Shown one piece after another: positions 1-6,317 of a DNA stretch of 9,250 nucleotides; within the stretch, counting starts at the first letter, position 1; the number at the start of each line of letters is the position of its first letter. Made by a program: the position numbers and the translations under genes. Origin of the DNA: Bacteroidales bacterium UBA3389 (GTDB lineage: Bacteria; Bacteroidota; Bacteroidia; Bacteroidales; P3). The notes below the pieces were generated by a model, which saw nothing but the letters and a program-made list of their open reading frames with translations, was not told the origin of the DNA and searched no databases. Location: contig DEPP01000120.1 in NCBI GenBank assembly GCA_002358835.1, forward strand, positions 1,893-11,142, written 5' to 3'.

Positions 1-154
1 TGAAGTACAGGTACAAATTACAGAAAAAGTTCAAGAGAGTTTTGCACTTAGAAGGGAGAGTGCGCGATTATTAGAACTTGCGAAAACAGCAGTTGAAGTC
101 GCCATCGAACAAGGTGAAGAAAGGGCAATGGAATTATTAACACAAAATATGTAG
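1..154 (+). CDS. C-terminal end of a type I restriction-modification specificity (S) type protein, partial
   Basis: The reading frame enters from the left edge and ends at the TAG at 152-154. The visible tail is about 50 residues, with pieces such as ITEKVQESFALRRES and LLELAKTAVEVAIEQG. This is a charged, helical, heptad-like segment. It resembles the C-terminal coiled coil that ends HsdS subunits, and also methylase proteins with a fused S region, where a 'Q..I.EKVQESF.LR.ES..LLE.AK..VE..IE' pattern is common. Such helices form the spacer between target-recognition domains and contact the methylase subunits. The recognition domains lie outside the window, so the target sequence cannot be judged. 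The next gene starts 9 bp downstream on the same strand, so the genes that follow are probably in its operon. Assignment to a type I system is from memory of the family. A free-standing S subunit and a methylase-S fusion cannot be told apart here. Confidence 0.7.
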   Translation, partial: EVQVQITEKVQESFALRRESARLLELAKTAVEVAIEQGEERAMELLTQNM

Positions 155-163
155 TAGGGGAAT

Positions 164-667
164 ATGAACAAGGGGGTTAAATGGTTATTAGGTATTATAT
201 TTACTGTGGTATTAGAGCGATTACTTAATCTAATACCACTGGAAAAGTTGTTTGTTGCTGATAAATGGAGTTGGATTATTAAAGATAGGCTCTCGTTTTT
301 AGATGTTATATTATTTATTGTCTCATTCATTATTGTCTTCGCTATTATTAGATTTTTTAAATTAGGTGGAAATAGAAAAACAAAATTAGAAAGACATTTA
401 GAACGATTTAATACAATGGTATATGAGGATGTTAACATCAAAGTAACATGGGATATGTATATGGGGACAATGTATGACCATGACCCTCATCCATATAATA
501 TTAAAATGTTCTGCATGAAACATAATACCCCACTACTAATGCCACATGGAAATTGTCAGGACTCTAGCTGTCCAAATGCAGAGAATTATTTTAGAGAGGA
601 TGCTATAAAAAACAAAATAGAATCCTTATTACTTGCTGAGCGTGATAAGTTCTTAAATAAGCAATAG
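164..667 (+). CDS. Small membrane protein with a Cys/His cluster, function unknown
   Basis: This is a 167-residue protein that I do not recognise as a named family. It has two hydrophobic segments, about residues 5-25 and 46-66, joined by a short polar loop. A basic stretch (GGNRKTKLERHLERF) follows and should place the rest in the cytoplasm. The soluble part holds Cys117, His120, His128, Cys131 and Cys136, in the pieces FCMKHNTPL and HGNCQDSSCPN. The spacing (CxxxH, then CxxxxC about 11 residues later) could form a zinc-ribbon-like site. A charged helix ends the protein. The ATG at 164 is the first good start after the upstream stop. The AGGGG at 156-160 is too close to it to act as a normal ribosome site. 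The stop lies 4 bp before the next gene, which suggests translational coupling. By position it could be the membrane anchor or sensor of the TIR cassette. That role is inferred from context only. Confidence 0.7.
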   Translation: MNKGVKWLLGIIFTVVLERLLNLIPLEKLFVADKWSWIIKDRLSFLDVILFIVSFIIVFAIIRFFKLGGNRKTKLERHLERFNTMVYEDVNIKVTWDMYMGTMYDHDPHPYNIKMFCMKHNTPLLMPHGNCQDSSCPNAENYFREDAIKNKIESLLLAERDKFLNKQ

Positions 668-671
668 ATCT

Positions 672-1565
672 ATGGCTAAGCGTGACTATGATAATTGGTT
701 AATAAGTCTTGAAGCAGACAATTTCTCTTCATTTATCAAGGTGTGGTTTGCATACCTTGCCACTATCCATGAAATAATTCTCAAAAGTGTAAATGCAGAA
801 GAAAAGAAACAGCTACTCAAAGAGATGAGGGGTGACGGAGATTTCTTAAAGAAATATAAGGAGTCACATTTGCGCCATATTAACATTAGTGAATCAACCA
901 AGTTATCTATAATAGAATGTTACAGAACAAGTAAGTCTCATATTCAAAAGATATATCCAGAGTATTACTTTGTTACATATTTTAAGAAAATAGAAGACAA
1001 TGTATTATATGTCGATATTCAATCTATCATAGAGCAGAATAAATTTGTCTTCAATGTTAAAATCAAAAAAGATCATTTGTCTATTGGGATACTTTTTGAC
1101 GAGAATGCACCTATTAATGCATTATTAAAAAGGAGATATATTGATGCTAAAATCCCTTTAATACCAGATGTTAAAACTATTGAGATTTTAGATGATGAGG
1201 AAAAATTTTATCGATTCGTTCTATCCATGTCTAGTCCTATTTCAAAGTTAATTAAAGCTAAAAGGGATTCCGATGATTATAATAATACTTTTTCATTATT
1301 ATCCCGTATGTTTCAATTTGTTATTAACAAGACAAGAAACGAATTGGACCTGTATAACTCTATATATCGAGAAAAGTTTAGAGAAAACCCTACTGAAAAT
1401 GAAACAAAAGAATGGTTTTTCGAATTCTCGTATAGTTTAAGAAATGTGTTATTTCATAGGGTTGTTGATCCGTTCGACAAGAAATGGACTAATATAGTAA
1501 AATATGCTTCACAAGCATTATACGACATCGTTGTACTTAATATTGAAAAATTAAAAACAATGTAA
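672..1565 (+). CDS. Protein with a C-terminal HEPN-type RNxxxH motif, possible ribonuclease effector
   Basis: This 297-residue soluble protein does not match any named family that I can recall. Residues 8-40 and 41-95 look helical, with an aromatic-rich first helix (FIKVWFAYLATIHEIIL). Residues about 97-190 look mixed alpha/beta (e.g. NVLYVDIQSII, FVFNVKIKKDHLSIGILF). Residues 200-297 are helical again. Near the end is SLRNVLFHRVVDPF, with Arg257, Asn258 and His262. This Rx4H pattern, with a polar residue after the Arg, is the catalytic signature of HEPN ribonucleases in toxins and antiphage proteins. The long gap between the N-terminal and C-terminal helices would mean a HEPN fold interrupted by an inserted domain. 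The gene lies between the membrane-protein gene and the TIR gene, with gaps of 4 and 12 bp. The coding frame is solid. The HEPN call rests on one short motif and could be chance. Confidence 0.72.
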   Translation: MAKRDYDNWLISLEADNFSSFIKVWFAYLATIHEIILKSVNAEEKKQLLKEMRGDGDFLKKYKESHLRHINISESTKLSIIECYRTSKSHIQKIYPEYYFVTYFKKIEDNVLYVDIQSIIEQNKFVFNVKIKKDHLSIGILFDENAPINALLKRRYIDAKIPLIPDVKTIEILDDEEKFYRFVLSMSSPISKLIKAKRDSDDYNNTFSLLSRMFQFVINKTRNELDLYNSIYREKFRENPTENETKEWFFEFSYSLRNVLFHRVVDPFDKKWTNIVKYASQALYDIVVLNIEKLKTM

Positions 1566-1577
1566 CCCTATTATCAT

Positions 1578-2342
1578 ATGAAAACAATATACAGTATCGC
1601 CAAAGAGTGCCAAGACTATATAGAGCAAAATATTTCTTTTAATAGAAATAAAATTCCATACGGTCGATTAATGTTTACTGATTATGACATAGTCGGTAAC
1701 ATTAAGCAATTGGAGAGGCTTCTTATAGACTTTCATAGTGCAATTAAAGGGGAATACCCTTCAATTGCTACAAGTCTAAAAGAAAATATGGATTTATATG
1801 ATAATGACCCAATAATTCATATATCTGCCATTGCGGCAATTGTTGACTGCATATGTGCAATTGAGCAACCACTTAATGGTAAGCGAATATTCATAAGCCA
1901 CTCTTCAAAAGATGCACAAATTGTATCCAATTTTATGGATCACATATTGTGCTTAGGCATTGGTATTAATCGCAATGATATTTTTTGCACTTCTATCGAG
2001 GATGTTGCTATTAGAAATGGTGAAGATATTCGCAAACACATTCAAGATAATATTCGTTGTGCAGACTATTCATTTTTGCTCATATCAGACAATTACAAAA
2101 CAAGTGAAATTTGCTTGAATGAAATGGGAGCAGTATGGGCTTATGATTCCAATGTTCGATTGTATTTATTACCCGACACCAATTTTAATAGTATTGGATG
2201 GCTGTGCGACACACGAAAAGCTAATAAGATAACGGATACCGTTGCACTCGATTTACTATATAAGGAAATGCGTGAATATTATTCATTACCTGACAATTTT
2301 ATAAACTGGAGTCAGCAGCGAGAGATTTTTATTAACAGATAG
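1578..2342 (+). CDS. TIR domain protein, probable NAD-cleaving defence effector
   Basis: This 254-residue protein has a helical N-terminal region (about 1-98) and a TIR domain (about 102-230). TIR landmarks in order are the first strand and box 1 (KRIFISHSSKD, 102-112), a BB-loop region (NDIFCTSIEDVAIRNGEDI, 133-151), the helix and strand of CADYSFLLIS (161-170), and SEICLNEMGAVWA (176-188). Glu182 sits where the catalytic glutamate of bacterial TIR NADases is expected. Bacterial TIR proteins of this type cleave NAD+ or make cyclic ADP-ribose signals, usually to arrest infected cells. Activity here is inferred from the domain. The N-terminal part is not recognised. It may sense the trigger or bind a partner, perhaps one of the two upstream proteins in the same apparent operon. 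The start at 1578 follows the upstream stop by 12 bp. There is no Shine-Dalgarno sequence, as is usual in this phylum. Confidence 0.88.
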   Translation: MKTIYSIAKECQDYIEQNISFNRNKIPYGRLMFTDYDIVGNIKQLERLLIDFHSAIKGEYPSIATSLKENMDLYDNDPIIHISAIAAIVDCICAIEQPLNGKRIFISHSSKDAQIVSNFMDHILCLGIGINRNDIFCTSIEDVAIRNGEDIRKHIQDNIRCADYSFLLISDNYKTSEICLNEMGAVWAYDSNVRLYLLPDTNFNSIGWLCDTRKANKITDTVALDLLYKEMREYYSLPDNFINWSQQREIFINR

Positions 2343-2346
2343 TTAT

Positions 2347-2556
2347 ATGGCCAAAATATCCATTCGATTCTACAATGACCGTGAGGTGCGAGCGATTTGA
2401 GATGAGTGGTTATTGGCGGTTGGTATCGTGTCAGCTATCACTGATAGTAAAGTATTGAGTGTATTGAAAACACGAATAAAGAAGAATAAGAACGACTATT
2501 TGAACGCTATGCGAAAAAGCGTTACAGACTTAAGTGTCTATTGGAGTTTGTTTTGA
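2347..2556 (+). pseudogene. Remnant of a BRO-N/antirepressor-like gene
   Basis: The frame starts 4 bp after the TIR stop with MAKISIRFYNDREVRAI, meets a TGA at 2398-2400, and continues with DEWLLAVGIVSAITDSK and VLSVLKTRIKKNKND. A common Bacteroidetes family of BRO-N-like proteins (prophage antirepressor / DinD-like) starts with a pattern close to 'MAKI..KFF..REVRAVWDEE...WWFSVVDIV..LTDS....YWSVLKTRLKKEG'. The TGA falls exactly where that family has the Trp of 'WDEE', so it looks like a TGG-to-TGA change. Several residues are also missing around the WW and YW positions. After 'KNKND' the similarity stops, and the frame ends at 2554-2556. The gene is dead or reduced to its first third. The family match is from memory. 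Its position suggests it was once the last gene of the accessory cluster, or came with a prophage or island. Confidence 0.6.
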
Positions 2557-2630
2557 CAGATAAGATCAACGACCGCGAGACCTTTATGAAGGGAATTGAT
2601 TGCTCTTACTACTACGAACAAGAAGAATGA
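2490..2630 (+). pseudogene. Orphan C-terminal gene fragment, family not recognised
   Basis: A second open frame overlaps the end of the BRO-N remnant in another phase. It opens after a TAA at 2487-2489, has no ATG near its beginning, and ends at the TGA at 2628-2630. It encodes about 46 residues including RYRLKCLLEFVLTDKIND and GIDCSYYYEQEE, and it has a protein-like composition. The lack of a start and the abrupt junction with the previous frame suggest the tail of a different gene, joined to the BRO-N remnant by a deletion. I cannot name the parent family. Confidence 0.4.
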
Positions 2631-2841
2631 TTCTTTCCCCCAATATACATCCTTTATACTTTAGCACTCAATTGCGATAAATCAAACAATTAAACATTAA
2701 GCTCAAAAATATAGAAACCAAGGCTTGCAAAGCAGAAAATAAAAACAAAGAAAAAAAATGTCAATAGCCGAAATTTGATTTTAAATCCAAAAGCAAGAAA
2801 AAAAAGTTCGTATCTTTGCACACAAAGAAAGAGAAAATAAA
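2631..2841. other. Intergenic region between the island edge and the nitroreductase gene
   Basis: This is an AT-rich stretch with no convincing frame. It has runs of A, a weak GCTT/AAGC mini-hairpin near 2733-2743 that is too short to be a terminator, and the promoter box for the next gene at its right end. No clear terminator for the TIR operon is seen, and no attachment-site repeat could be identified. Confidence 0.5.
2811..2818 (+). promoter_or_regulatory. Bacteroidetes -7 promoter box for the nitroreductase gene
   Basis: TATCTTTG, followed by CA, matches the -7 consensus TAnnTTTG used by the primary sigma factor of Bacteroidetes. Transcription should start around 2822-2826, giving a leader of under 20 nt before the ATG at 2842. 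The -33 TTTG is not present at the usual spacing. That region is A-rich instead. Confidence 0.7.
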
Positions 2842-3461
2842 ATGAAGAAAATAATCTTAGGAATAATTACAGCTATGATGATGACTGCTTGTTGTGAAAA
2901 TCAATCTCAAGAAACAGCTTCTGCCATTGATTCGGCAAAGGTTGTAACTGATGTAATGATGAGTCGTAGAAGTATTCGTGCATATAAAGATTCTGTCATT
3001 AGCAAAGAGACTCTAAACGAAATCTTAAAATGTGGTATCAATGCACCAAACGGCAAGAGTAAACAATCATACGAAATAAGAGTGATAAATTCTATCGCAC
3101 TTATTGACTCAATCACTGCTGCTGTCGTAAATGATAATCCCCAAATTGCCGAAAGAGAAGGCTTCAAAAATATTTTTGTAAATGCTCCATGCGTAATATG
3201 TATAGCTTACGACAAGAATTATGATATGTCGCAAGTCGATTGCGGATTGTTAGGAGAAAACATTATTCTCTCGGCTTGGTCAAAAGGCATAGGCTCATGT
3301 TGTCTCGGCAGTTCTGCAACTCTCCGTCGGCAAAAAAATATCTTGACCAAATGGATTTTTCTGAAGGATACGAACTTCTCTATTGCATCGCTCTCGGTTA
3401 TCCAGACGAAACTCCAAATGCAAAACCCCGAAAAGAGGATATGATTAAGTTCATGGAATAA
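2842..3461 (+). pseudogene. Nitroreductase-family lipoprotein gene, frameshifted
   Basis: The first frame begins with a lipoprotein signal (MKKIILGIITAMMMTAC, lipobox MTAC, Cys17). It enters a nitroreductase domain with SRRSIRAYKD (FMN-phosphate-binding type), INAPNGKSKQSYEIRVI, the NAPCVICIAYDK strand, and GLLGENIILSAWSKGIGSCCLGS. After GSSAT (about 3319) it turns into nonsense and stops at 3442-3444. The proper C-terminus, NSPSAKKYLDQ followed by GYELLYCIALGYPDETPNAK and ending KPRKEDMIKFME, lies in another phase from about 3318 to the TAA at 3459-3461. Joined, the two would give a normal protein of about 205 residues. Family members often have a few more residues between GS and NSP, so the lesion may be a small deletion of 3n+1 nt rather than one lost base. 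An FMN-dependent NAD(P)H oxidoreductase facing the periplasm is expected if the gene is intact. Because both halves are well kept, the break must be recent, or a sequencing error. Confidence 0.82.
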
Positions 3462-3505
3462 AACAAAAACAAGGTTGCCTTTGAAAGCAACCTTGTTTTT
3501 GTTTT
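3460..3505. terminator. Bidirectional terminator hairpin between convergent genes
   Basis: The arms 3460-3478 and 3487-3505 are perfect inverted repeats of 19 nt around an 8-nt loop (CTTTGAAA). The GC-richer core (AAGGTTGC / GCAACCTT) sits next to the loop, and A/T tracts form the outer stem. The stem therefore ends in T runs on both strands, as needed for intrinsic termination from either side. It overlaps the stop codon of the nitroreductase gene and ends 31 bp before the stop of the aminotransferase gene. Confidence 0.93.
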
Positions 3506-3536
3506 ATAAGAATTAAAAAATCTGTGTCTCTGTTTA

Positions 3537-4856
3537 TTACTTTATTGGGTGGTCTTCGTGGAATTTCTTAACTCTTTCTGCAAATACAGGTATCATTTCG
3601 TTTGGTACTAATGAAACACATGCTCTTGCACCTTCCGTTCTTGTACTTCTGCAAACGCCCAAAGAAATTGCACTGATTCCATAATAAGCCAATTCACTCA
3701 ACAATTCTTCTCCTGTAAGTCCCGGATAAGAGAAAGTAAAGTAGAAACCATCTGCCACATCTACATCCAGGTCTTTGTCGTAAACGATTTTGAATCCGTT
3801 TTCAACCAAAGCTTTCTTCATTTGCTCTGCCTTTATACCATATTCTTTCAAAGGTTCTGCAAAGTTGTAAGAGCCGTCGTTGCAAGCCTTGAATATAGCT
3901 GTCAAAGCGTATTGTGGAGAGAATGCTGTACCAGATGTTAAGGCATAAAGCGAACCGAAGATTATTGCACGACCGAAACAATCTTGTGTGAAATATTTCT
4001 TCATGTGCTCTGTTTTCATATCAAACAAGTCTTTGCTGATAACCATTACTGCAATACGTTGTCCGGCGTAAGAGAATATTTTGCTACCTGAAATCATCAA
4101 GACAAATTTCTTTGCCCATTTAGCAACTGTTGGTTGATATGGAGCAACTCCCGGTTTAGAATAATCTTGGCGGAAGTCCATTCCAAAATATGCCAAGTCT
4201 TCTAAAACTATTACATCATACTTATTTGCAACTTTTGCTATGATTTCAAGTTCCATTTCGTTGAAAGAGAACCAAGCAGGATTGTTTGGAGATGAGTAAA
4301 TCATTGCTGCTACTTCTCCTGTTGCAAGATATTCTTCTAATTTTGCTTCTAATTTTTCTCCTCTGTAATCGTAAACATCAAAGTGTAATGTTTCTATTCC
4401 TAATATATTACATTGTTGTTTTTGAACAGGGAAGCCCGGGTCTATAAATAAGATCTTATTTTTCTTTTCGTCTAAACGAGCAATTGTCATAAAAGCAGCA
4501 AAACTTCCTTGCATACTTCCAACTGTTGGAACGCAAGCATCGTCTTCTACCTCTACGTCAAGGAAATTCTTTACAAAGCGTGCTGTTTCGTGTTTCAATT
4601 CCTTTGTTCCGTAAATATCCGGATAAATTGCAGCACATCCGTTTTTCAATGCTTCAATCTCAGCATCAACCCCTAATTGCACAGCAGGAATTCCCGGAAT
4701 ACCCATTTCCATTCTCACGAATTTTTCTCCTGTTGCCGATTCTACATCATCTATGATTTTCTTTACTTCTCTGATAGATGCTGCACCTACACTTTTTATT
4801 TTGTTTTTTGCAATGATTTCATCAACCAATGCTCTGTCAAATGGTATATTTTGCAT
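3537..4856 (-). CDS. PLP-dependent class I/II aminotransferase
   Basis: This 439-residue fold-type-I enzyme has the full set of pyridoxal-phosphate motifs. They are VGSMQGSFAAF (112-122, phosphate-binding loop), YSSPNNPAWFSF with Asn192-Pro193, LEDLAYFGMD with Asp220 (pyridine N) and Tyr223, and MISGSKIFSYAGQR with Lys259 as the Schiff-base lysine. Near the end, GARACVSLV with Arg411 should bind the substrate carboxylate. Length and order are complete. It should move an amino group between an amino acid and a 2-oxo acid in the cytoplasm. The substrate cannot be read from sequence, and aspartate, aromatic or branched-chain substrates are all possible. The ATG at 4854-4856 is the first start in the frame, and MQNIPFDRALVDEII reads as a normal N-terminus. 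The gene has its own promoter box about 130 bp upstream and a shared terminator downstream, so it is probably transcribed alone. Confidence 0.93.
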   Translation of the reverse strand: MQNIPFDRALVDEIIAKNKIKSVGAASIREVKKIIDDVESATGEKFVRMEMGIPGIPAVQLGVDAEIEALKNGCAAIYPDIYGTKELKHETARFVKNFLDVEVEDDACVPTVGSMQGSFAAFMTIARLDEKKNKILFIDPGFPVQKQQCNILGIETLHFDVYDYRGEKLEAKLEEYLATGEVAAMIYSSPNNPAWFSFNEMELEIIAKVANKYDVIVLEDLAYFGMDFRQDYSKPGVAPYQPTVAKWAKKFVLMISGSKIFSYAGQRIAVMVISKDLFDMKTEHMKKYFTQDCFGRAIIFGSLYALTSGTAFSPQYALTAIFKACNDGSYNFAEPLKEYGIKAEQMKKALVENGFKIVYDKDLDVDVADGFYFTFSYPGLTGEELLSELAYYGISAISLGVCRSTRTEGARACVSLVPNEMIPVFAERVKKFHEDHPIK

Positions 4857-5156
4857 AAAATTATTGTTTTATTAAAATGATGAACTTTTAATTAAAATCC
4901 AATTTTCCGAAATTCCGTTTTCAACCATCCGTCTCATTGCATATATTCCCCCTCACAAAAAAACAGAAAATCAATTGTGGTGCAAAGATAAGACAATTTA
5001 TCAAATAAACCATATCAAATACCGCTTTATTATTTTTTGATTTGGTTTTCTAAAACAGAACTATTAAAATGCCCGGATTATTTCTTGAAAAGAAGAAAAT
5101 AGTTCTTGATTTCAGTAAATTCTTTCTTTGTTTCGCTAAATCCTTTCTTCGTTTCG
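4857..5156. other. 300-bp intergenic region: aminotransferase leader, promoter and repeat
   Basis: From left to right this holds a leader of about 120 nt for the aminotransferase mRNA, its promoter box, an AT-rich stretch, and the 21-nt tandem repeat that runs into the end of the deacylase gene. The leader contains a possible 21-codon frame on the minus strand (4937 to 4872), which starts MRRMVENGISE. I see no clear terminator for the upstream deacylase operon. A TTCTT/AAGAA mini-stem near 5083-5095 is too weak. Confidence 0.6.
4983..4990 (-). promoter_or_regulatory. Bacteroidetes -7 promoter box for the aminotransferase gene
   Basis: On the minus strand this reads TATCTTTG followed by CACC, a full match to TAnnTTTG. 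Two TTTG tracts lie upstream (5002-5005 and 5016-5019), but with gaps of about 11 and 25 bp. Neither is at the usual spacing of about 19-21 bp, so the -33 element is uncertain. Confidence 0.7.
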
Positions 5157-5171
5157 CTAATCGGTGTTTTT
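5109..5171. repeat. 21-nt imperfect tandem repeat, about three units
   Basis: The units TTTCAGTAAATTCTTTCTTTG, TTTCGCTAAATCCTTTCTTCG and a decayed TTTCGCTAATCGG... follow each other at a period of 21. On the minus strand this would encode heptads such as SETKKGF, SETKKEF and TEIKNYF. The array straddles the stop codon of the deacylase gene (5157-5159), but the heptads are in a different frame from that gene. Parts of it recur near 9181-9250. Confidence 0.7.
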
Positions 5172-6317
5172 GGCTTTAGGATTTGGAAGTGCATACCCGA
5201 GCGACCATTCGATGTATTGAGCAACGCTAAAATAAGCCGCACGAAGATTGATTGCCGCAAAACAATTGTCTTTCATATAATAACGCAAACCGATTCTTTG
5301 AAAAAACAAGGGCGATTCGTCAGATTTGCTTTTGTAAATGTAGATACCGGGCTCCACAATCAAACTTACGCGATGTACTCTGTACTCATAGCAAAGGTAT
5401 GCCGAGACATTAAAGCGGTCCTCCTTTGTGATATATTGATCATAACCGATTCCGCAACCCGCTCCTAAAGAATGTTTGATGTTAAATCTTCGTACCACTC
5501 TTCTGTCTATGCCGAAAACACAATAGGAACGGCGTTCAAATGGAGGTTTATCCTCTTGTGAGAACCTTATAATTTCGTTATGAGCACCCGCAAACACGCT
5601 CCACAAATCAACAAAACAAGGATCAAAAGCATCGGATTTTGAGATTACTCTTCGTGGTTTCTTGTATGGAAAGTAGTCAAAGGCAAATTTGGCAGACACT
5701 GTGTTGATTCCGAAATTAGGTTTTTTCATTGCACCATTCGAAAAGTGGGATAAAGATAAGCCAAAACTAAAATCGACATTATCGGAAACCTCTCTCGTTA
5801 GCAGTAAAGTAGCATCCAAATAACAAGATACGGCACCTCCCATTGCTGTTCGTTCGGGATGTTGGAGTGAGAAGTGAAGCCAATTGAATGCAACTCCAGC
5901 CGCGTAATCTCCGCTTATGCTATATTTTTCGCTTTTGAATATCGGTTTTGTCAAAAAGAAATAAAACGCTGTCGGTTCCCCCAACTGATTCGGCACATTA
6001 AAGACAGTTCTGAATAAACCAATACCATAGGAAGGGTAATCATATTGAGAGTGCCACGATTCTTCGCCCGAAGTATGCCTTGTCAATCTCAGAGAGAATG
6101 AACAGAGTTCTGAAATAGGTCTTTTTTTTGTATTTTTCCCTCTGACAAAATCATTGGTCGGAATAACTTTACCCCAGCCGTAAAAAAACGAAAAAGAATA
6201 AGCCGATTTGTTTTGAGCGTCGGCACAAATGCTAAACCAGCAAAAACAAATCAAAAGACAAAATCTACATCTCTTTTTTCTTTTCTCTGACAAGATACTC
6301 CAAAATTTGTATTGCAT
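5157..6317 (-). CDS. PagL-like lipid A 3-O-deacylase / acyloxyacyl hydrolase family outer-membrane protein
   Basis: From the ATG at 6317 this is 386 residues. A basic n-region (EKRKKRCR) precedes a hydrophobic core (FCLLICFCWFSIC) and a likely signal-peptidase site ADA|Q at 34/35. The mature part alternates aromatic and polar residues, as in outer-membrane beta-barrels. The active-site motif is SHFSNGAMKKPNFGIN, with His191 and Ser193 matching the HxSN motif of PagL. The C-terminus YIEWSLGYALP is also typical of the family. PagL removes the 3-linked acyl chain from lipid A in the outer membrane. Asn205 stands where Pseudomonas PagL has its third catalytic residue, Glu140. The start is ambiguous: an ATG at 6329, this ATG, and a TTG at 6293 all lie inside the end of asd, and the TTG would give the most compact signal peptide. 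Overlap with asd suggests coupled translation in one operon. Confidence 0.8.
   Translation of the reverse strand: MQYKFWSILSEKRKKRCRFCLLICFCWFSICADAQNKSAYSFSFFYGWGKVIPTNDFVRGKNTKKRPISELCSFSLRLTRHTSGEESWHSQYDYPSYGIGLFRTVFNVPNQLGEPTAFYFFLTKPIFKSEKYSISGDYAAGVAFNWLHFSLQHPERTAMGGAVSCYLDATLLLTREVSDNVDFSFGLSLSHFSNGAMKKPNFGINTVSAKFAFDYFPYKKPRRVISKSDAFDPCFVDLWSVFAGAHNEIIRFSQEDKPPFERRSYCVFGIDRRVVRRFNIKHSLGAGCGIGYDQYITKEDRFNVSAYLCYEYRVHRVSLIVEPGIYIYKSKSDESPLFFQRIGLRYYMKDNCFAAINLRAAYFSVAQYIEWSLGYALPNPKAKNTD

Noticed and set aside
31..441. Minus-strand frame of 136 codons at the left end
   Set aside because: It overlaps the S-subunit tail and the membrane-protein gene on the other strand. Its composition (Ser, Asn, Ile, Leu) is that of an AT-rich antisense frame.
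2731..2744. Hairpin GGCTTGCAAAGC as a terminator for the TIR operon
   Set aside because: The stem is only 4 bp and is not followed by a T run on the plus strand.
2774..2777. TTTG as a -33 element for the promoter at 2811
   Set aside because: The gap of 33 bp to the -7 box is too long compared with the usual 19-21 bp.
5078..5260. Minus-strand frame encoding SETKKEF-like heptads as a small coiled-coil protein
   Set aside because: Most of it overlaps the deacylase gene in another phase, and the heptads come from the 21-nt repeat. There is no start context or promoter.
5106..5468. Plus-strand frame starting in the repeat
   Set aside because: It is antisense to the deacylase gene, which has a signal peptide and a PagL motif. 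The repeat alone makes its start look regular.
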